Positions 50,530-61,330 of a stretch of 64,000 nt of DNA are shown one piece after another (the stretch's first letter is position 1; each line of letters starts with the position of its first letter). Origin of the DNA: Acanthacorydalis orientalis (lineage: Eukaryota > Arthropoda > Insecta > Megaloptera > Corydalidae); the NCBI GenBank assembly GCA_034766995.1, contig CM068320.1, positions 14,650,187-14,714,186 of the forward strand, written 5' to 3'. The notes under the pieces are model-generated. The model ran no database searches, was not told the DNA's origin, and saw only the letters and a program-made list of their open reading frames with translations. Position numbers and translations under genes: made by a program.

Positions 50530-51479
50530 ATCTGTGTTGTTAGATCTTTTTTTAATTTTATTCTATTTTCTATACTTTTCAATATTTTTATTGAATCTAT
50601 ACTACACATGTATATTGTAAAATATGTTATTATTTAATAAAAAAAATGCAGTGTCTACAATTTTTTTATCTGCTTTGCAAAATGTAAAATTTGGTTTTTC
50701 TGTATGTTATATATTATCTTTTTAATATCACAAATATTAATAAAGATGTGTGTATTGAGTGGGGAGAAAAAGATACGAATTTATGTAGATTTAAATATCT
50801 GGATTACAATGCGTATGCAATGTTTTTCAGACCAAATGTATAAATAGAAAAAAAATAACAGATATAAATACTGGTATAATTCAGAACAATGCTTTTTACA
50901 TCTTGGACTTTATTTTTTACTCGTATCTTTTTCAATTATTTATAAACATTATGAGATAAAATACTATTTATAGATTTACATTCAAAAATATTATTATTAT
51001 TGAAGAGCGCGATAAATAATTTAATTGCATTACATAAAAAACACTACCTGTATAATTCCACGATGACATGTCAGTGAACGTTACTAATCATATGTTACAG
51101 CAAATGTATTTTACGTACGAAACCTTCTATAATATAAACTTCCTGTAATCATGACTATAAATAATGTTTTTTTTGTTGTAATGTCTATTTATACGGCATG
51201 TGATAAACATTTTCGTAACATAGTTAAACCAACTCATCGACATAGCCAAGTCTTAAGATGTCATTGCCACATATAAAATTGTTTTGAAAGTCAGGAAAGA
51301 AGAGCAAGCATCATTATGATATCTATTATGTTATTATTGTAGACCTTACAGAATAGTCAGTAACATTTGAATTTATTAGCAGATGAAAAGATTGCCCTTT
51401 TCCAAAATCGCAAGGAATGCGGCAAAACTAGCTGTTTTTTTAATACCGAATTAGATGTTCATTTTCATTTTTAATATTC

Positions 51480-51480
<1 letters not shown>
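50530..51480. other. non-coding AT-rich stretch
   Basis: No open frame or repeat could be supported. Confidence 0.45.
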
Positions 51481-51481
<1 letters not shown>

Positions 51482-51536
<55 letters not shown>

Positions 51537-51662
51537 AAACATAAAGTAATAATGTAAGGTAAAATAAGGTATATATATATATATAATAAAACATAAGGAA
51601 ATAATGTTAGGTAAGGTAAGGTATATGTATATATATATATATAGAGAGAGAGAGATGGAGAG
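51482..51662. repeat. (TA)n with two-unit higher-order repeat and (GA)n
   Basis: A 50-bp TA tract is followed by two units of ATAATAAAACATAA(A/G)G...AATAATGT(A/T)AGGTAA..GGTATAT with (TA)n between them, then GAGAGAGAGAGATGGAGAGAGAGGGAG. Confidence 0.9.
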
Positions 51663-51790
51663 AGAGGGAGATAAATAGAACATAAATTTAAATAATTAAT
51701 AGTACGTTGGCGAGTATTAGTATAGGAACGCAATAGTTTAAGAACTTTTATAAAAGAATATATTTTCTGTTATGGACCGAAAATATACTA

Positions 51791-53085
51791 CGAGGCTGGT
51801 CCCAGAAGTACCCGTCCTGACCTAGAGATGGCGGTAGTTGTTTGAAAAATATCACTGTATTAGAAATCACACAATCTATAAAGCATATGTTTCAAGTTTG
51901 AGGACGCCACGTTGTTTAGTATTTGTTTGGCAGCCATCAATAGTGAACGTTTTCAGTGAATTTGTGAAAATGGAGAAAATTGGTCATCGTTACGTGATAC
52001 AATACTTTTATTTGAAAGGCCTCAGCCCAACCAATATAAATGCTGAACTTGATTCTACTCTGGGTGAGTCTGCTCCTTCGTTTACAACAGTGAAATATTG
52101 GGTAGCAGAGTTTAAACGAGGCCGTATGAGCTGCCAAGACGAGCATCGCAGTGGTCGACCAAATGAGGTGACGACTCCATAAATGGTGAAGAAAATCCAC
52201 AAAGCGGTACTGGATGATCGTCGACTGAAAGTGCGCGAGCTGGCAGACATAATAGGCATTTCAAAAAGTGCGGTACATCGCATATTATCTGAAAATTTGG
52301 ACATGAGAAAGCTGTGTGCAAGATGGGTGCCGCGTTTGCTCACACTCGAGCAAAAACAGTGTCGCGAAGATGTTTCAATCGAGTGTTTAGCGAATTTTCA
52401 CCGCAACAAAGCAGAATTTTTGCGCCGTTTCATAACCATGGATGAAACATGGGTCCATCACTTCACACCCGAGACAAAAGAACAATCAAAACAATGGACT
52501 GAAAAGGGAGAACCGGCTCCAAAGAAGGCGAAGACCGTTTCATCTGCAGGCAAGGTCATGGCGTCGGTTTTTTGGGATGCGCGTGGGATAATTTTCATTG
52601 ACTATCTTGAAAAAGGAAAAACTATCAACGGCGAGTATTATGCGAACTTATTGCAACGTTTGAGCGAAGAAATCAAGCAAAAAACGGCCGCATTTGGCTA
52701 AGAAGACAGTGTTGTTTCATCAAGACAATGCGCCATCTCACAAATCCGTTATTGCAATGGCCAAAATTAATGAATTAAAGTTTGAATTGCTACCTCATGC
52801 ACCCTATTCGCCAGATTTAGCCCCCTCGGATTATTTTCTGTTCCCAAACTTGAAAAAATGGCTCAGTGGTCAAAGATTTCCCAACGATGAAGAAGTGATG
52901 TCGGCAGTTAATTGGTATTTTGAGGAGCAAGACAGTTCTTATTATAAAAAGGGTATCGAACTTATTGAACATCGCTGGGAAAAGTGCATAGAGCTGAAAG
53001 GAGCTTATGTTGAAAAATAAATATATTTTTTTCCAAAATTTTTGTGTTTTCTTTGTTGGGTCGGATACTTCTGGGATCACCCTCG
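51791..53085 (+). mobile_element. full-length mariner, nearly intact
   Basis: Inverted ends CGAGGCTGGTCCCAGAAGTA and CGAGGGTGATCCCAGAAGTA, with TA at 51789-51790 and 53086-53087. Length 1.295 kb is that of a complete element. Confidence 0.93.
51970..53020 (+). pseudogene. mariner transposase with one stop and one frameshift
   Basis: ATG at 51970 begins MEKIGHRYVIQYFYLKGLSP. The helix-turn-helix regions are complete (TTVKYWVAEFKRGRMSCQDE, RSGRPNEVTTP, then ADIIGISKSAVHRILSE). Catalytic residues are all present: TMDETWVHH, HQDNAPSHKS, and APSDYFLFP 34 residues later. The end is WEKCIELKGAYVEK at TAA. Only two lesions are visible: TAA at 52180-52182 directly before MVKKIHK, and a one-base excess in the A-run at 52679-52684, after which the frame continues at about 52694. 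Copy age is therefore probably low. Subfamily was not assigned. Confidence 0.95.
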
Positions 53086-53438
53086 TATCTCTAATTATAT
53101 TAATACAGCGGAATCCGATTATTATAATCACGGATAATGTTATCAATCGGCTATTGGTATCATAATCAGTCGATGACAAAATACTCTATATAAAACTAGT
53201 TAAAAACAATCAGCCCATTATAATCAAATTTCGTCTATTGTTATCAATGCTAATAATTACATTCGAGAACAAACGATAAGAATTCTCAACAAATTCGTAC
53301 TAAATGGACATTTTCTTCGAAACTTAATTTTCACCGAAGCATATCTTTTATCGTTTACATAAATGCATGACAGGAATTCTTAGAAAATACATGAGTAGAT
53401 CTTTTCCTGAAATGTGCCCTTTATCCTTTCAAAACATA

Positions 53439-54359
53439 CGAGGTTAGACAATTAAGTAATGCGACCGATTTTTTTCTCGGCCTATGGTAACACTGCGAGC
53501 CTGTAACTCCGCCACCGTAATAGCAGATCCATACTCTCTCGATTGAGACCTTGAACACCCTCGTACGATCATTTCTTCGCCAGCTGTTTAGTGTTTTGTA
53601 ACAACGCGCGAGTAGTGCATGTCACGAAGCCCACCGAATGAACATCGCTCAAGATTGTCTCGAGCAGGTTGAAAGTGATCCTACTCTTCTCGATCGAGTT
53701 ATTACTGGTGATGAAAGTTGGTTCTTTCAATATGACCCCGAAACTAAACGACAAAGCCAACAGTGGCTGTCCCCTGGAGCACCAAGGCCAAAGAAGGCGA
53801 GAATGAGCAAGTCCAAAGTGAAAACCATGTTGATTTGCTTCTTCGACAGCAAAGGGGTGGTTCACAAAGAGTTCGTACCACCTGGACAAACCGTAAATCA
53901 AGTATTCTACCGCAATGTGCTCGAAAAATTACGAAAAAGGGTGCTCAGAGTGCGTCCAGAGATCGCGAAGACTTGGGTTCTGCATCACGACAATGCTCCC
54001 TGTCACAGTGCGTTCAGTGTCTGTCAGTTTTTGGCGTCTAAAGGCATCGCAACGTTACCACAACCGCCCTATTCACCGGACATGTTACCCTGCGACTTTT
54101 TCCTATTCCCCCATATGAAAAAATTCGTCAAAGGTCGACATTTTGACTCCGTTGAAGATATCCAAGAATCTGTGACGAGGGTACTCGGAGAGGTCCCACA
54201 AGAAGTGTTCCAGAATTGTTACGAAAACTGGAAAACTCGCTGGAGTAAGTGTATAGATGCGGGAGGGGACTACTTTGAAGGGGATCGCAGCGATGTACCT
54301 TAATTTTTAAATATACTCGATTTTTGAATTTTGTCCCATTACTTAATTGTCTGACCTCG
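53439..54359 (+). mobile_element. N-terminally deleted mariner, twin 2
   Basis: Ends CGAGGTTAGACAATTAAGTA and, inverted, CGAGGTCAGACAATTAAGTA, flanked by TA (53437-53438, 54360-54361). About 921 bp. I count roughly a dozen substitutions and a few small indels against twin 1. It lies inside the Tigger-like MITE. Confidence 0.93.
53638..54303 (+). CDS. open mariner catalytic-domain frame, no DNA-binding domain (twin 2)
   Basis: An uninterrupted 221-codon frame from ATG 53638 (MNIAQDCLEQVESD) to TAA 54301-54303. All three catalytic aspartates are present: ITGDESWFFQYD (about residues 23-34), LHHDNAPCHSAF (about 115-126) and LPCDFFLFP 34 residues after the second Asp. The C-terminus is YFEGDRSDVP. 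The helix-turn-helix domain that binds the inverted ends is absent, so alone it should not transpose; whether it is translated is unknown. Upstream sequence (53460-53635) is mariner 5' UTR fused to mid-gene by the deletion shared with twin 1. It should be treated as a transposon-derived fragment, not a host gene. Confidence 0.8.
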   Translation: MNIAQDCLEQVESDPTLLDRVITGDESWFFQYDPETKRQSQQWLSPGAPRPKKARMSKSKVKTMLICFFDSKGVVHKEFVPPGQTVNQVFYRNVLEKLRKRVLRVRPEIAKTWVLHHDNAPCHSAFSVCQFLASKGIATLPQPPYSPDMLPCDFFLFPHMKKFVKGRHFDSVEDIQESVTRVLGEVPQEVFQNCYENWKTRWSKCIDAGGDYFEGDRSDVP

Positions 54360-55007
54360 TATTGTTGCAGTGAGTGGAGATAAAAATGTACATCGTTATG
54401 TATCCTTCTACGATGTTTTAATTGAAATTTATGATCTGTCGAATTAAGAAAACTGTACAAAATATCATAATTGTTTGTAGTAAATTGAGTTCAATGATGA
54501 TTTTTTTTATCCTCCATTTGATGTTATCACTCGGTTATTGATATCAAAAATTACAAGTCCTAAACTGATCATAATGAGTCGATTCCACTGTACTAAAATT
54601 ATACAAATGAAATCATTCTCATTAAATATAACATATATTAAGGATTAAACATTTTCATTGACTTCTAATGATAATGTAAGACAAATTAAAAAAAACTACA
54701 TTAATTTTTTATTAAAAACAAATATTCAGACGTTTCAAGTTTCAAAATAAAGTCTGTTATATAAAATAATTAAATAAAATTCGATAATATATATTTTTAT
54801 TTGTATAATAACAAAATAATTAAGGTCGTTATGTTCATTAGTTAAATTTAAATATGAAAATCCTACTCTTCAGAAAATATAAAGATCACATTTATGTACT
54901 GCTGTTTTTATTTGCTAGTAACAGTTTATTTATTTTTATTTATATATTTACTTATTCATAGGAAAAATAAAATTATGTATGTACGGTATATAAAACAATA
55001 AATTCAG

Positions 55008-55013
<6 letters not shown>

Positions 55014-55046
<33 letters not shown>
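55014..55046. repeat. (TA)n microsatellite
   Basis: About 16 TA units. Confidence 0.94.
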
Positions 55047-55051
<5 letters not shown>

Positions 55052-55189
55052 TAAACAATTGCTGTATAAATAACATAATTTCCTTTTGTAATATTTAGAT
55101 TTTCTCACTTATTTCCAATGAATTTTCTGACACTTATATCCAGACCCGAAGTAAAACCGGGGACAGGGAGAACTGCCCCACGCCTGGTT

Positions 55190-55335
55190 GCCCTCTTTGC
55201 TTCCTCTAACAGAATCTCCAATTTTATGATATTTGAAAATCATGGAGAATCATTGAGAGAATCTTCCTAATGGGTTTACTTTGATGATTAAATGGTGATT
55301 AAAAAAATCGTCTCTATGAGTGCGTTTCTACCGAC
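55190..55335. repeat. dispersed repeat, copy 2 (partner at 28745-28915)
   Basis: GAAAATCATGGAGAATCATTG, ATCTTCCTAATGGGTTTACT and GTGCGTTTCTACC line up in the same order with copy 1. A GC-richer segment (55145-55195) and another (55585-55650) flank it and may belong to the same unidentified element. Confidence 0.65.
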
Positions 55336-55339
55336 AACA

Positions 55340-57294
55340 CGGAAATTACAGTTTTATTAAATCATTATATAATTGTAATTATCTTTATATTTATTACTTT
55401 CTTTGTTATTTTAAAAATTCTTAATTCGTTTTAATAAATTATTACGTTTTAATAAGTAGACATAATTACATAATATGAATTATGTAACTACTTTTTTAAT
55501 AATAAAAATTGCCAAAATTGATGTTTTTTCATATATATTTGGTCCTAGGTATGAGATTAAACAATTTTGACATAAAAAAAATTCCCCCCTCCACAAATCT
55601 GTTCGTTCCGCTCTAATAAGTTGGTCTGCACACGGGCCTGCTTACACCGCTGATCTTTATGCATTTCTTTATTTTTAGTCAATAATATATTTTCATCTGA
55701 TATTTTTTTTTCTTCTCATATATTTTCATTTATAAAGTTTTATTCTTGTTAGTATACCTGTTACAATTGTTAATTTTCGTTTCCAATGTTCATAAGTCAA
55801 AAATGTATACTTCTTCTACTTTTGATTTTTCCAAACATACATCTTTATCTGTTTTTTCTAACATTTTTGATTTATTTTGAGATTTGAGTTTCATGTTTCA
55901 CTTTTTACTTTGATAGGTGGAATATACAGCCATAATTCGTTTTTTCTTCAAATAAAGTTCAATATTTATTTAAATATTGAGGTATTTCGTTCAAATCAAC
56001 TATATCTAATTTTTATTCTTTAATAAATATTGAATATATTTATAAACATCATTTTATTAATTAGTTGCTTCATTCATAATAAACATACTTCAAAACACCC
56101 TTATAACAATGTCATTCAATAATAAGTGAATTAACTAATTGTTCCAATTAAAAAAATATGTCTACTAAAATATCGAAATATTAAAAGATTAACTCTATAA
56201 AGCTGATCAAAATTATATGTAATATTTGTTATTTTCATGGAGGTTATTTTATTTCCAAATTTTAAATAATCCCGATATGTGTAAATATATAAAAATACAA
56301 TAATAATGTTGTGATGATATTTTTTTTATTATTTGAGTATTGATTTGATTGACATGTTTTTAATAATTTTTTATACGTCTGGCTACCAATATTTTCCAAT
56401 TAATAACATTTATTCTACATCAAGTATTTGTTTCCTTTTTTAAATCATCATTTTGAATTATTGAACGTATCATCCCAATTTCTGAGAAGTGTCACCAACA
56501 ACGTTTTTGCTACAGAAATAAAACAATGTAAATATTTTTTTGTGAGTATATATACATATATATATATATATGATGAACAATAATAAAGTAACAAAGAATA
56601 ATTTATTCGCAAATAAAACTACATTCTGATTAAAATAATGAAATAAAAACTAAATGTCTTTTACTTGTTTCATTTTGTGATTTCGAAAATATATTTACCT
56701 AATGATTGTAACATCATTTCATATGTCACGAAGACAAATATTTTTACGCCTTTTATTATTATTTTATCATAGATATTAAGAAAAATATTTTTGTTGTGTA
56801 TTAATGGAATTAAGTAATCAAAAAGTTCAGACATCGTGATTTCTGTTTTTTCTCTTTTTTTTTGTTTATATATATATATATATATATATAAAGCAGATTC
56901 ATCTAAAAAATACATTTATACATTCCAAACACGTGTCTGCTTTGCCCTTGTATAGACCCCCTCTGCTGTTGCCTTGACAACAAACAAAACTCAATTAAAA
57001 ATATTTCAATAATTAATATTTTTATGAGAAGATCTCAATAACATTATAGAACGTTAATTTGGTTTATTTATGATAATAAAACTGATTTATTTTCATCGAG
57101 TAGAATTTTTATAACTAATCTTCATTAGTGATAATAAATATATTCATAACATTCATTACTATTTCAACAGATTTTTCTCTTAATGTTAATTGTTGTTGTA
57201 TATAGAAATGACAAAATTATCCATTATTTTTTCAATAACACTTCTTTATTCTGTTATTTATGGAATTCTCAAAAACGTGTTTGCTAATATTTTG

Positions 57295-57295
<1 letters not shown>
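55340..57295. other. non-coding AT-rich stretch
   Basis: Short (TA)n at 56548-56570 and 56869-56890. No open frame of interest. Confidence 0.45.
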
Positions 57296-57324
<29 letters not shown>

Positions 57325-57325
<1 letters not shown>

Positions 57326-58975
57326 GAGGGTCGTTTGATAAGTTTGGTAAATTTCTATGATACGGCGCCACCATTCATTTGGTAAAGTCGTGGCTATCAA
57401 GTGTCACTTGATTGTCAGCTGGAATCGACGCGTTGTTCACGTTCTGCAGATGTTTGAAGCTAGCTTTGTTATTAGAGAGCTTTGTTATTTCGTTGAGTTT
57501 AGATAAATCACCGTATATTGACCAGATTTAACCCCTTTTCTGTTGAACAAGCGTATTTTTAAAGCAGTAGCCTTCGGTCGGAAATTTTTGTAGTTCATTG
57601 CCTTAATGATAAATTTGAAAAACAGAAACGTCCCAACTTTGCAGTTAGTTTAGCACGATGTGTACGTATTTTTTTGGCTCAGCGGTATTTCCTTCGCCCC
57701 ACTCCCACCCCGTGTTTTCCGTAAACCGTCCTTTATCGATTTAGACTTTTGGACGGAGGATCGAAACGCTGAACGAATCAACTAATAGACGTCGTTTGTT
57801 TTTAGTCGACCCCAGTCGGATCGTTGCAAACAGGACAGGAGATCATCGTGACGCCGATTGTAGCCGGGGACTAGCATTGTAGCAGTTACCGCAAAAATGT
57901 AAAAAATGGAGTTCCATGCAGTGATAAAACATTTTTATTTGAAAAAGTGGACGCTCACCCATACCAAATCGAAGTTGGATAAAGTTCATAGAGACTGTGC
58001 ACCAGCGTTAACGACTATTTATTTCTAGATAAAAGATTTTGAACGTGGCCGAACATGTACTGATGATGAAGCGCACTATAGATGCCCAATTGAGGTCACC
58101 CCGACGGATATTATTGAAAAAATTCATGGTATCGTTATGGAAGACCGCCGAGTGCAAATGCACGAGATTGCTGAGACTGTAGGCATCTCAACTGATTGAG
58201 TGCAAAATGTCTTGTACGAAAAATTGCAAATGAAAAAACTATGTGCACTATGGATGCCGCGGTTGTCGATTGGCGACCAAAAACGCACAGAGACACAAAG
58301 GACATTTTAACCCAATGTTTTCCGATGTTTAATCGTAATTCGCAGGCTTTTTTACGTCGATTCATCACCGTGAATGAAACATGGATCCAGCACTACACAC
58401 CTGAGTCGAAGCAGCAGTCAAACGAATGAAAAACGACTGGTGAAAGGGCGCCGAAAAAGGTGAAGACCGTTTTATCGGTTGGGAAGGTGATAGCCATTGT
58501 TTTTTGGGATTTCCAAGGAATCATCCTGACCGACTACTTAACGAATGGAAAAACGATAAAAGGAGCCTATTATCCATTATTATTGGATCGTTTGTAAGAA
58601 AAGCTGTAACAAAAATGACCAAGATTGGCGCACAAAACAGTGCCCATTCATTAAGATCACTAGCTGTCCCACAAATCGACTCTCGCAATTTTAAAATTGT
58701 ACTGTACGAATTGAGCTTCGAAATGATTCCTCATCCACCCTATTCTCCGGACTTGGCCGCGTGCGACTTCTTCTTCCCAAACATGGAAAATTTGGCTCGG
58801 TAGGAAGAAATTCTCGTCGAATGATGATGTCATCGCCGCCGTCATTGTGTATTTTGCAAACTCGCTGGATCAAGTGTTGTAACCTTCAATGGAAATTATG
58901 TTGAGAAACAAAATCAATTTTTCCAAAAAAACAGGTTTTAACTTGGTTTTTACCATATTTATCAAACGACCCTCG
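57325..58975 (+). mobile_element. decayed mariner with long 5' leader
   Basis: Ends TGAGGGTCGTTTGATAAGTT and, inverted, CGAGGGTCGTTTGATAAATA, flanked by TA (57323-57324, 58976-58977). At 1.65 kb it is longer than usual because about 580 bp precede the transposase. The left flank is (TA)n. Confidence 0.9.
57907..58895 (+). pseudogene. mariner transposase, heavily decayed
   Basis: ATG 57907 begins MEFHAVIKHFYLKKWTLTHT; the helix-turn-helix parts EDRRVQMHEIAETVGISTD and LYEKLQMKKLCALWMPRL are readable. Stops lie at 58027 (TAG) and near 58197, and a frameshift occurs near 58280-58300. The first catalytic residue has changed: ITVNETW carries Asn at codon 58373-58375 where family members have Asp. 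PPYSPDLAACDFFF keeps the third Asp. Related in sequence to the mariner at 51791 but far older. Confidence 0.88.
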
Positions 58976-59009
58976 TATACATATACACACACTTCTATAC
59001 ATACATACA

Positions 59010-59011
<2 letters not shown>

Positions 59012-59065
<54 letters not shown>

Positions 59066-59067
59066 GA
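59012..59067. repeat. (TA)n microsatellite
   Basis: About 26 TA units, preceded by ACACACA and CATACATACA. Confidence 0.96.
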
Positions 59068-59069
59068 GA

Positions 59070-59976
59070 GAATTCTTTAGAAAAATGATAATCTTTGGTA
59101 AATAATAATAAATTCTTTCTTTAATTTTATTATACTTTATTATAAAATTCATTAAATTTGAAGCTTTCAAGAAAACTTGTCTAATATTCTGTATATGAAC
59201 TACCAGTTACTTGACTATAATACAACTTTGCCTTTTTAGTTACATAACTGAATAAAATAGGAATTATGTTCATTTGACATTTTTGTATTCAAAATGACGT
59301 TTTCGACAAACTTTCAATATTTTTTCCACTCTAAATTGGTCATCTTGTATGTGGAACATTATATTATATTTTATATGCTAGCATTTAATAAAATTCCTTA
59401 TACACTTTTAAACTAAGTTAAATATCAATACATTTACTCCCCCGCAATGTATTTATAAATATGTTGTCTGAATTTTTCAAACTCCTATAATGTCACATTT
59501 TAATAGGATACTGAAATATAAATTAGTTGTTAAATATACACCATAACAAACTATTGTCAACTACCAAAGAAGTTATTCATAAAACACGGCCAACGTGTGT
59601 GTCTGGCGACACATAGAAATGCGGTTGACCTTATACTTTATACAACATGAAAGAAGATTCATTCTATACTTGGGAATCTATCGATTTCAGTGATTAAAGC
59701 TGAAATAATTCAATATACATTAAGATGACGTAATATCAATGATTCAAATTTATTGCTCATTCATTATTGATCTATATTATCAGGATCTAAAGAGTACACA
59801 CTATTATATAATAATAATAATATTATTTTCTTCGATTCAGAAAGACACTACATGTAGTAAAAAAAAAACAAAGTAAGTAGACTTTCTATAAAACGATAAC
59901 TCAAAAGAGCGAATATTACATTTTTAATACATTAATTTATTATCATTACTTAACCATAATCTTTAAAATATATGCA

Positions 59977-59985
<9 letters not shown>
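59070..59985. other. non-coding AT-rich stretch
   Basis: Nothing recognised. Confidence 0.45.
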
Positions 59986-60017
<32 letters not shown>

Positions 60018-60020
60018 GTA
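59986..60020. repeat. (TA)n microsatellite
   Basis: TA tract abutting the 5'-truncated retrotransposon that follows. Confidence 0.93.
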
Positions 60021-60021
60021 T

Positions 60022-60936
60022 TAACTCCAGAAGAGATATAAAAGAGGATAGAAGAATTAGATGATGCCAGTCAAAAAATCGGTCTAAACATGAACCACCC
60101 AATAACAAAAGAATTGTTTAATGCGTTGGTCTGCCCGAAGAAAATTGAAATAAATGTAACAGAAATATAAGAAGTTACGAAGTATGTCTATCTAAGCTAG
60201 CTTATCAACAAAGATGGCTCGTTCATTGAAGAAGTAAACAGGAGTATAAAAATGGGATGGAACTCATTCGGACGAAGCGCTTCGATGTTTAAATCAATAA
60301 TCCCACTCTGTTTGGAGAAAAAAGTATTTGATCAATGTATATTACCAGTCTTTACCTACGGCAGCGAAATACGGATGCTTAACGCCAAAATCATTCAAAG
60401 ACTCCAAACAACATAGATAAGTATGAAAATATGGATGCTAGAAATAGCAAGAAGAGCTAGGAAAAGAATAGATTGGATACGATACAGTAGTCACAGATGT
60501 AATAAGAAGAGTAAAGAGTGTGAAATAGAAATAGGCGGGGCATATTGCAAGAAGAGAAAACAACCGATTGACAATAGAAATTATTAACCGAGAACCAAGG
60601 AATATAAAAAGACCAAGAAAGAGACTAATGAACACTTTTACCAGATGTTCACTATTTGAGAAGATTAACAACATATGACCAGGACACAATCCATCACATG
60701 AAAATGACTGTTGTCGGGGTCTCGTACCCCCAGGTACGGTCTTCAATATTAAGACGACAATACAAAGGATGTCCAAATATCTCAAATATGTGAAAAAAAC
60801 AATGAACGGGTCGAATAAGAAAATTAAAAATTTGATTGGAAATCAGTGGAAAAGATAGGCATTCAATGAGACAAAATGTAAAAACATGGAAAAGGCCTTT
60901 TTTCAACAGTGGATTGACAGAGGCTGATGATGATAA
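60022..60936 (+). mobile_element. 5'-truncated non-LTR retrotransposon with (ATG)n tail
   Basis: Flanked by (TA)n on both sides. The coding remnant ends GAGGCTGATGATGATAA, i.e. the stop codon runs directly into an ATG/TGA repeat tail. A 174-bp insertion interrupts it at 60634-60807. Confidence 0.85.
60040..60920 (+). pseudogene. reverse transcriptase C-terminal region, broken
   Basis: Readable blocks are RIEELDDASQKIGLNMNHPI, INKDGSFIEEVNRSIKMGWN, SFGRSASMFKSIIPLCLEKK, VFDQCILPVFTYGSEIRML and finally EKAFFQQWIDRG just before TGA. These are the thumb and C-terminal motifs of endonuclease/reverse transcriptase LINEs (RTE-like clade suspected). The catalytic YADD region lies upstream and is missing. 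Several stops (for example near 60166 and 60414) and frameshifts show that it is inactive. Confidence 0.8.
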
Positions 60937-60949
60937 TTTGTATGTATAT

Positions 60950-60970
60950 GTATATATATATATATATATA

Positions 60971-61045
<75 letters not shown>
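60950..61045. repeat. compound (TA)n microsatellite between two inverted retrotransposon ends
   Basis: About 95 bp of TA with a few TATATACATA and ATTATATG steps. Confidence 0.96.
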
Positions 61046-61048
<3 letters not shown>

Positions 61049-61250
61049 TCATCATCATGTTCAGCCCCTGTTGATCCACTGCTGGATAAAGGCCTCTTCC
61101 ATGATTTTCCATTTTGTTCGGTTTAGTGCCTCTCTTTTCCACAGTTTTCCAAGAAAATTTTTAATATCCTTATCCCATCTGTTCATTGGTCTCTTTCTCG
61201 GTCTTTTTCTATTCCTTGGTTCCCAATCAATAATTTCTCTTGTCCATCGG

Positions 61251-61254
<4 letters not shown>
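61046..61254 (-). mobile_element. non-LTR retrotransposon 3' fragment, inverted relative to its neighbour
   Basis: The minus strand reads GAACCAAGGAATAGAAAAAG, then GGAAAATCATGGAAGAGGCC and CAGTGGATCAACAGGGGCTG, ending in (ATG)n. It matches the plus-strand copy just upstream but lacks the 174-bp insertion. Encoded blocks include EEAFIQQWINRG. (TA)n lies on both sides. Confidence 0.85.
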
Positions 61255-61329
<75 letters not shown>

Positions 61330-61330
61330 C
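61255..61330. repeat. (TA)n microsatellite
   Basis: About 30 TA units then TTTATATATATACATATA. Confidence 0.96.

Larger units (their letters stand above)
53106..54590. mobile_element. Tigger/pogo-like MITE split by a mariner
   Basis: The left end CAGCGGAATCCGATTATTAT and inverted right end CAGTGGAATCGACTCATTAT are flanked by TA (53104-53105, 54591-54592). Subterminal GTTATCAATCGGCTATTGGTATC (left) and GTTATCACTCGGTTATTGATATC (right) are direct repeats. Without the mariner at 53439-54359 the element is about 560 bp and non-coding. Confidence 0.7.

Noticed and set aside
52008..52343. Minus-strand frames of 69-111 codons across 51937-52343
   Set aside because: Antisense of the mariner transposase helix-turn-helix region.
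53569..53901. 110-codon minus-strand frame, with an identical stretch at 42438-42707
   Set aside because: Antisense shadow of the mariner catalytic domain, duplicated because the twin mariners are duplicated.
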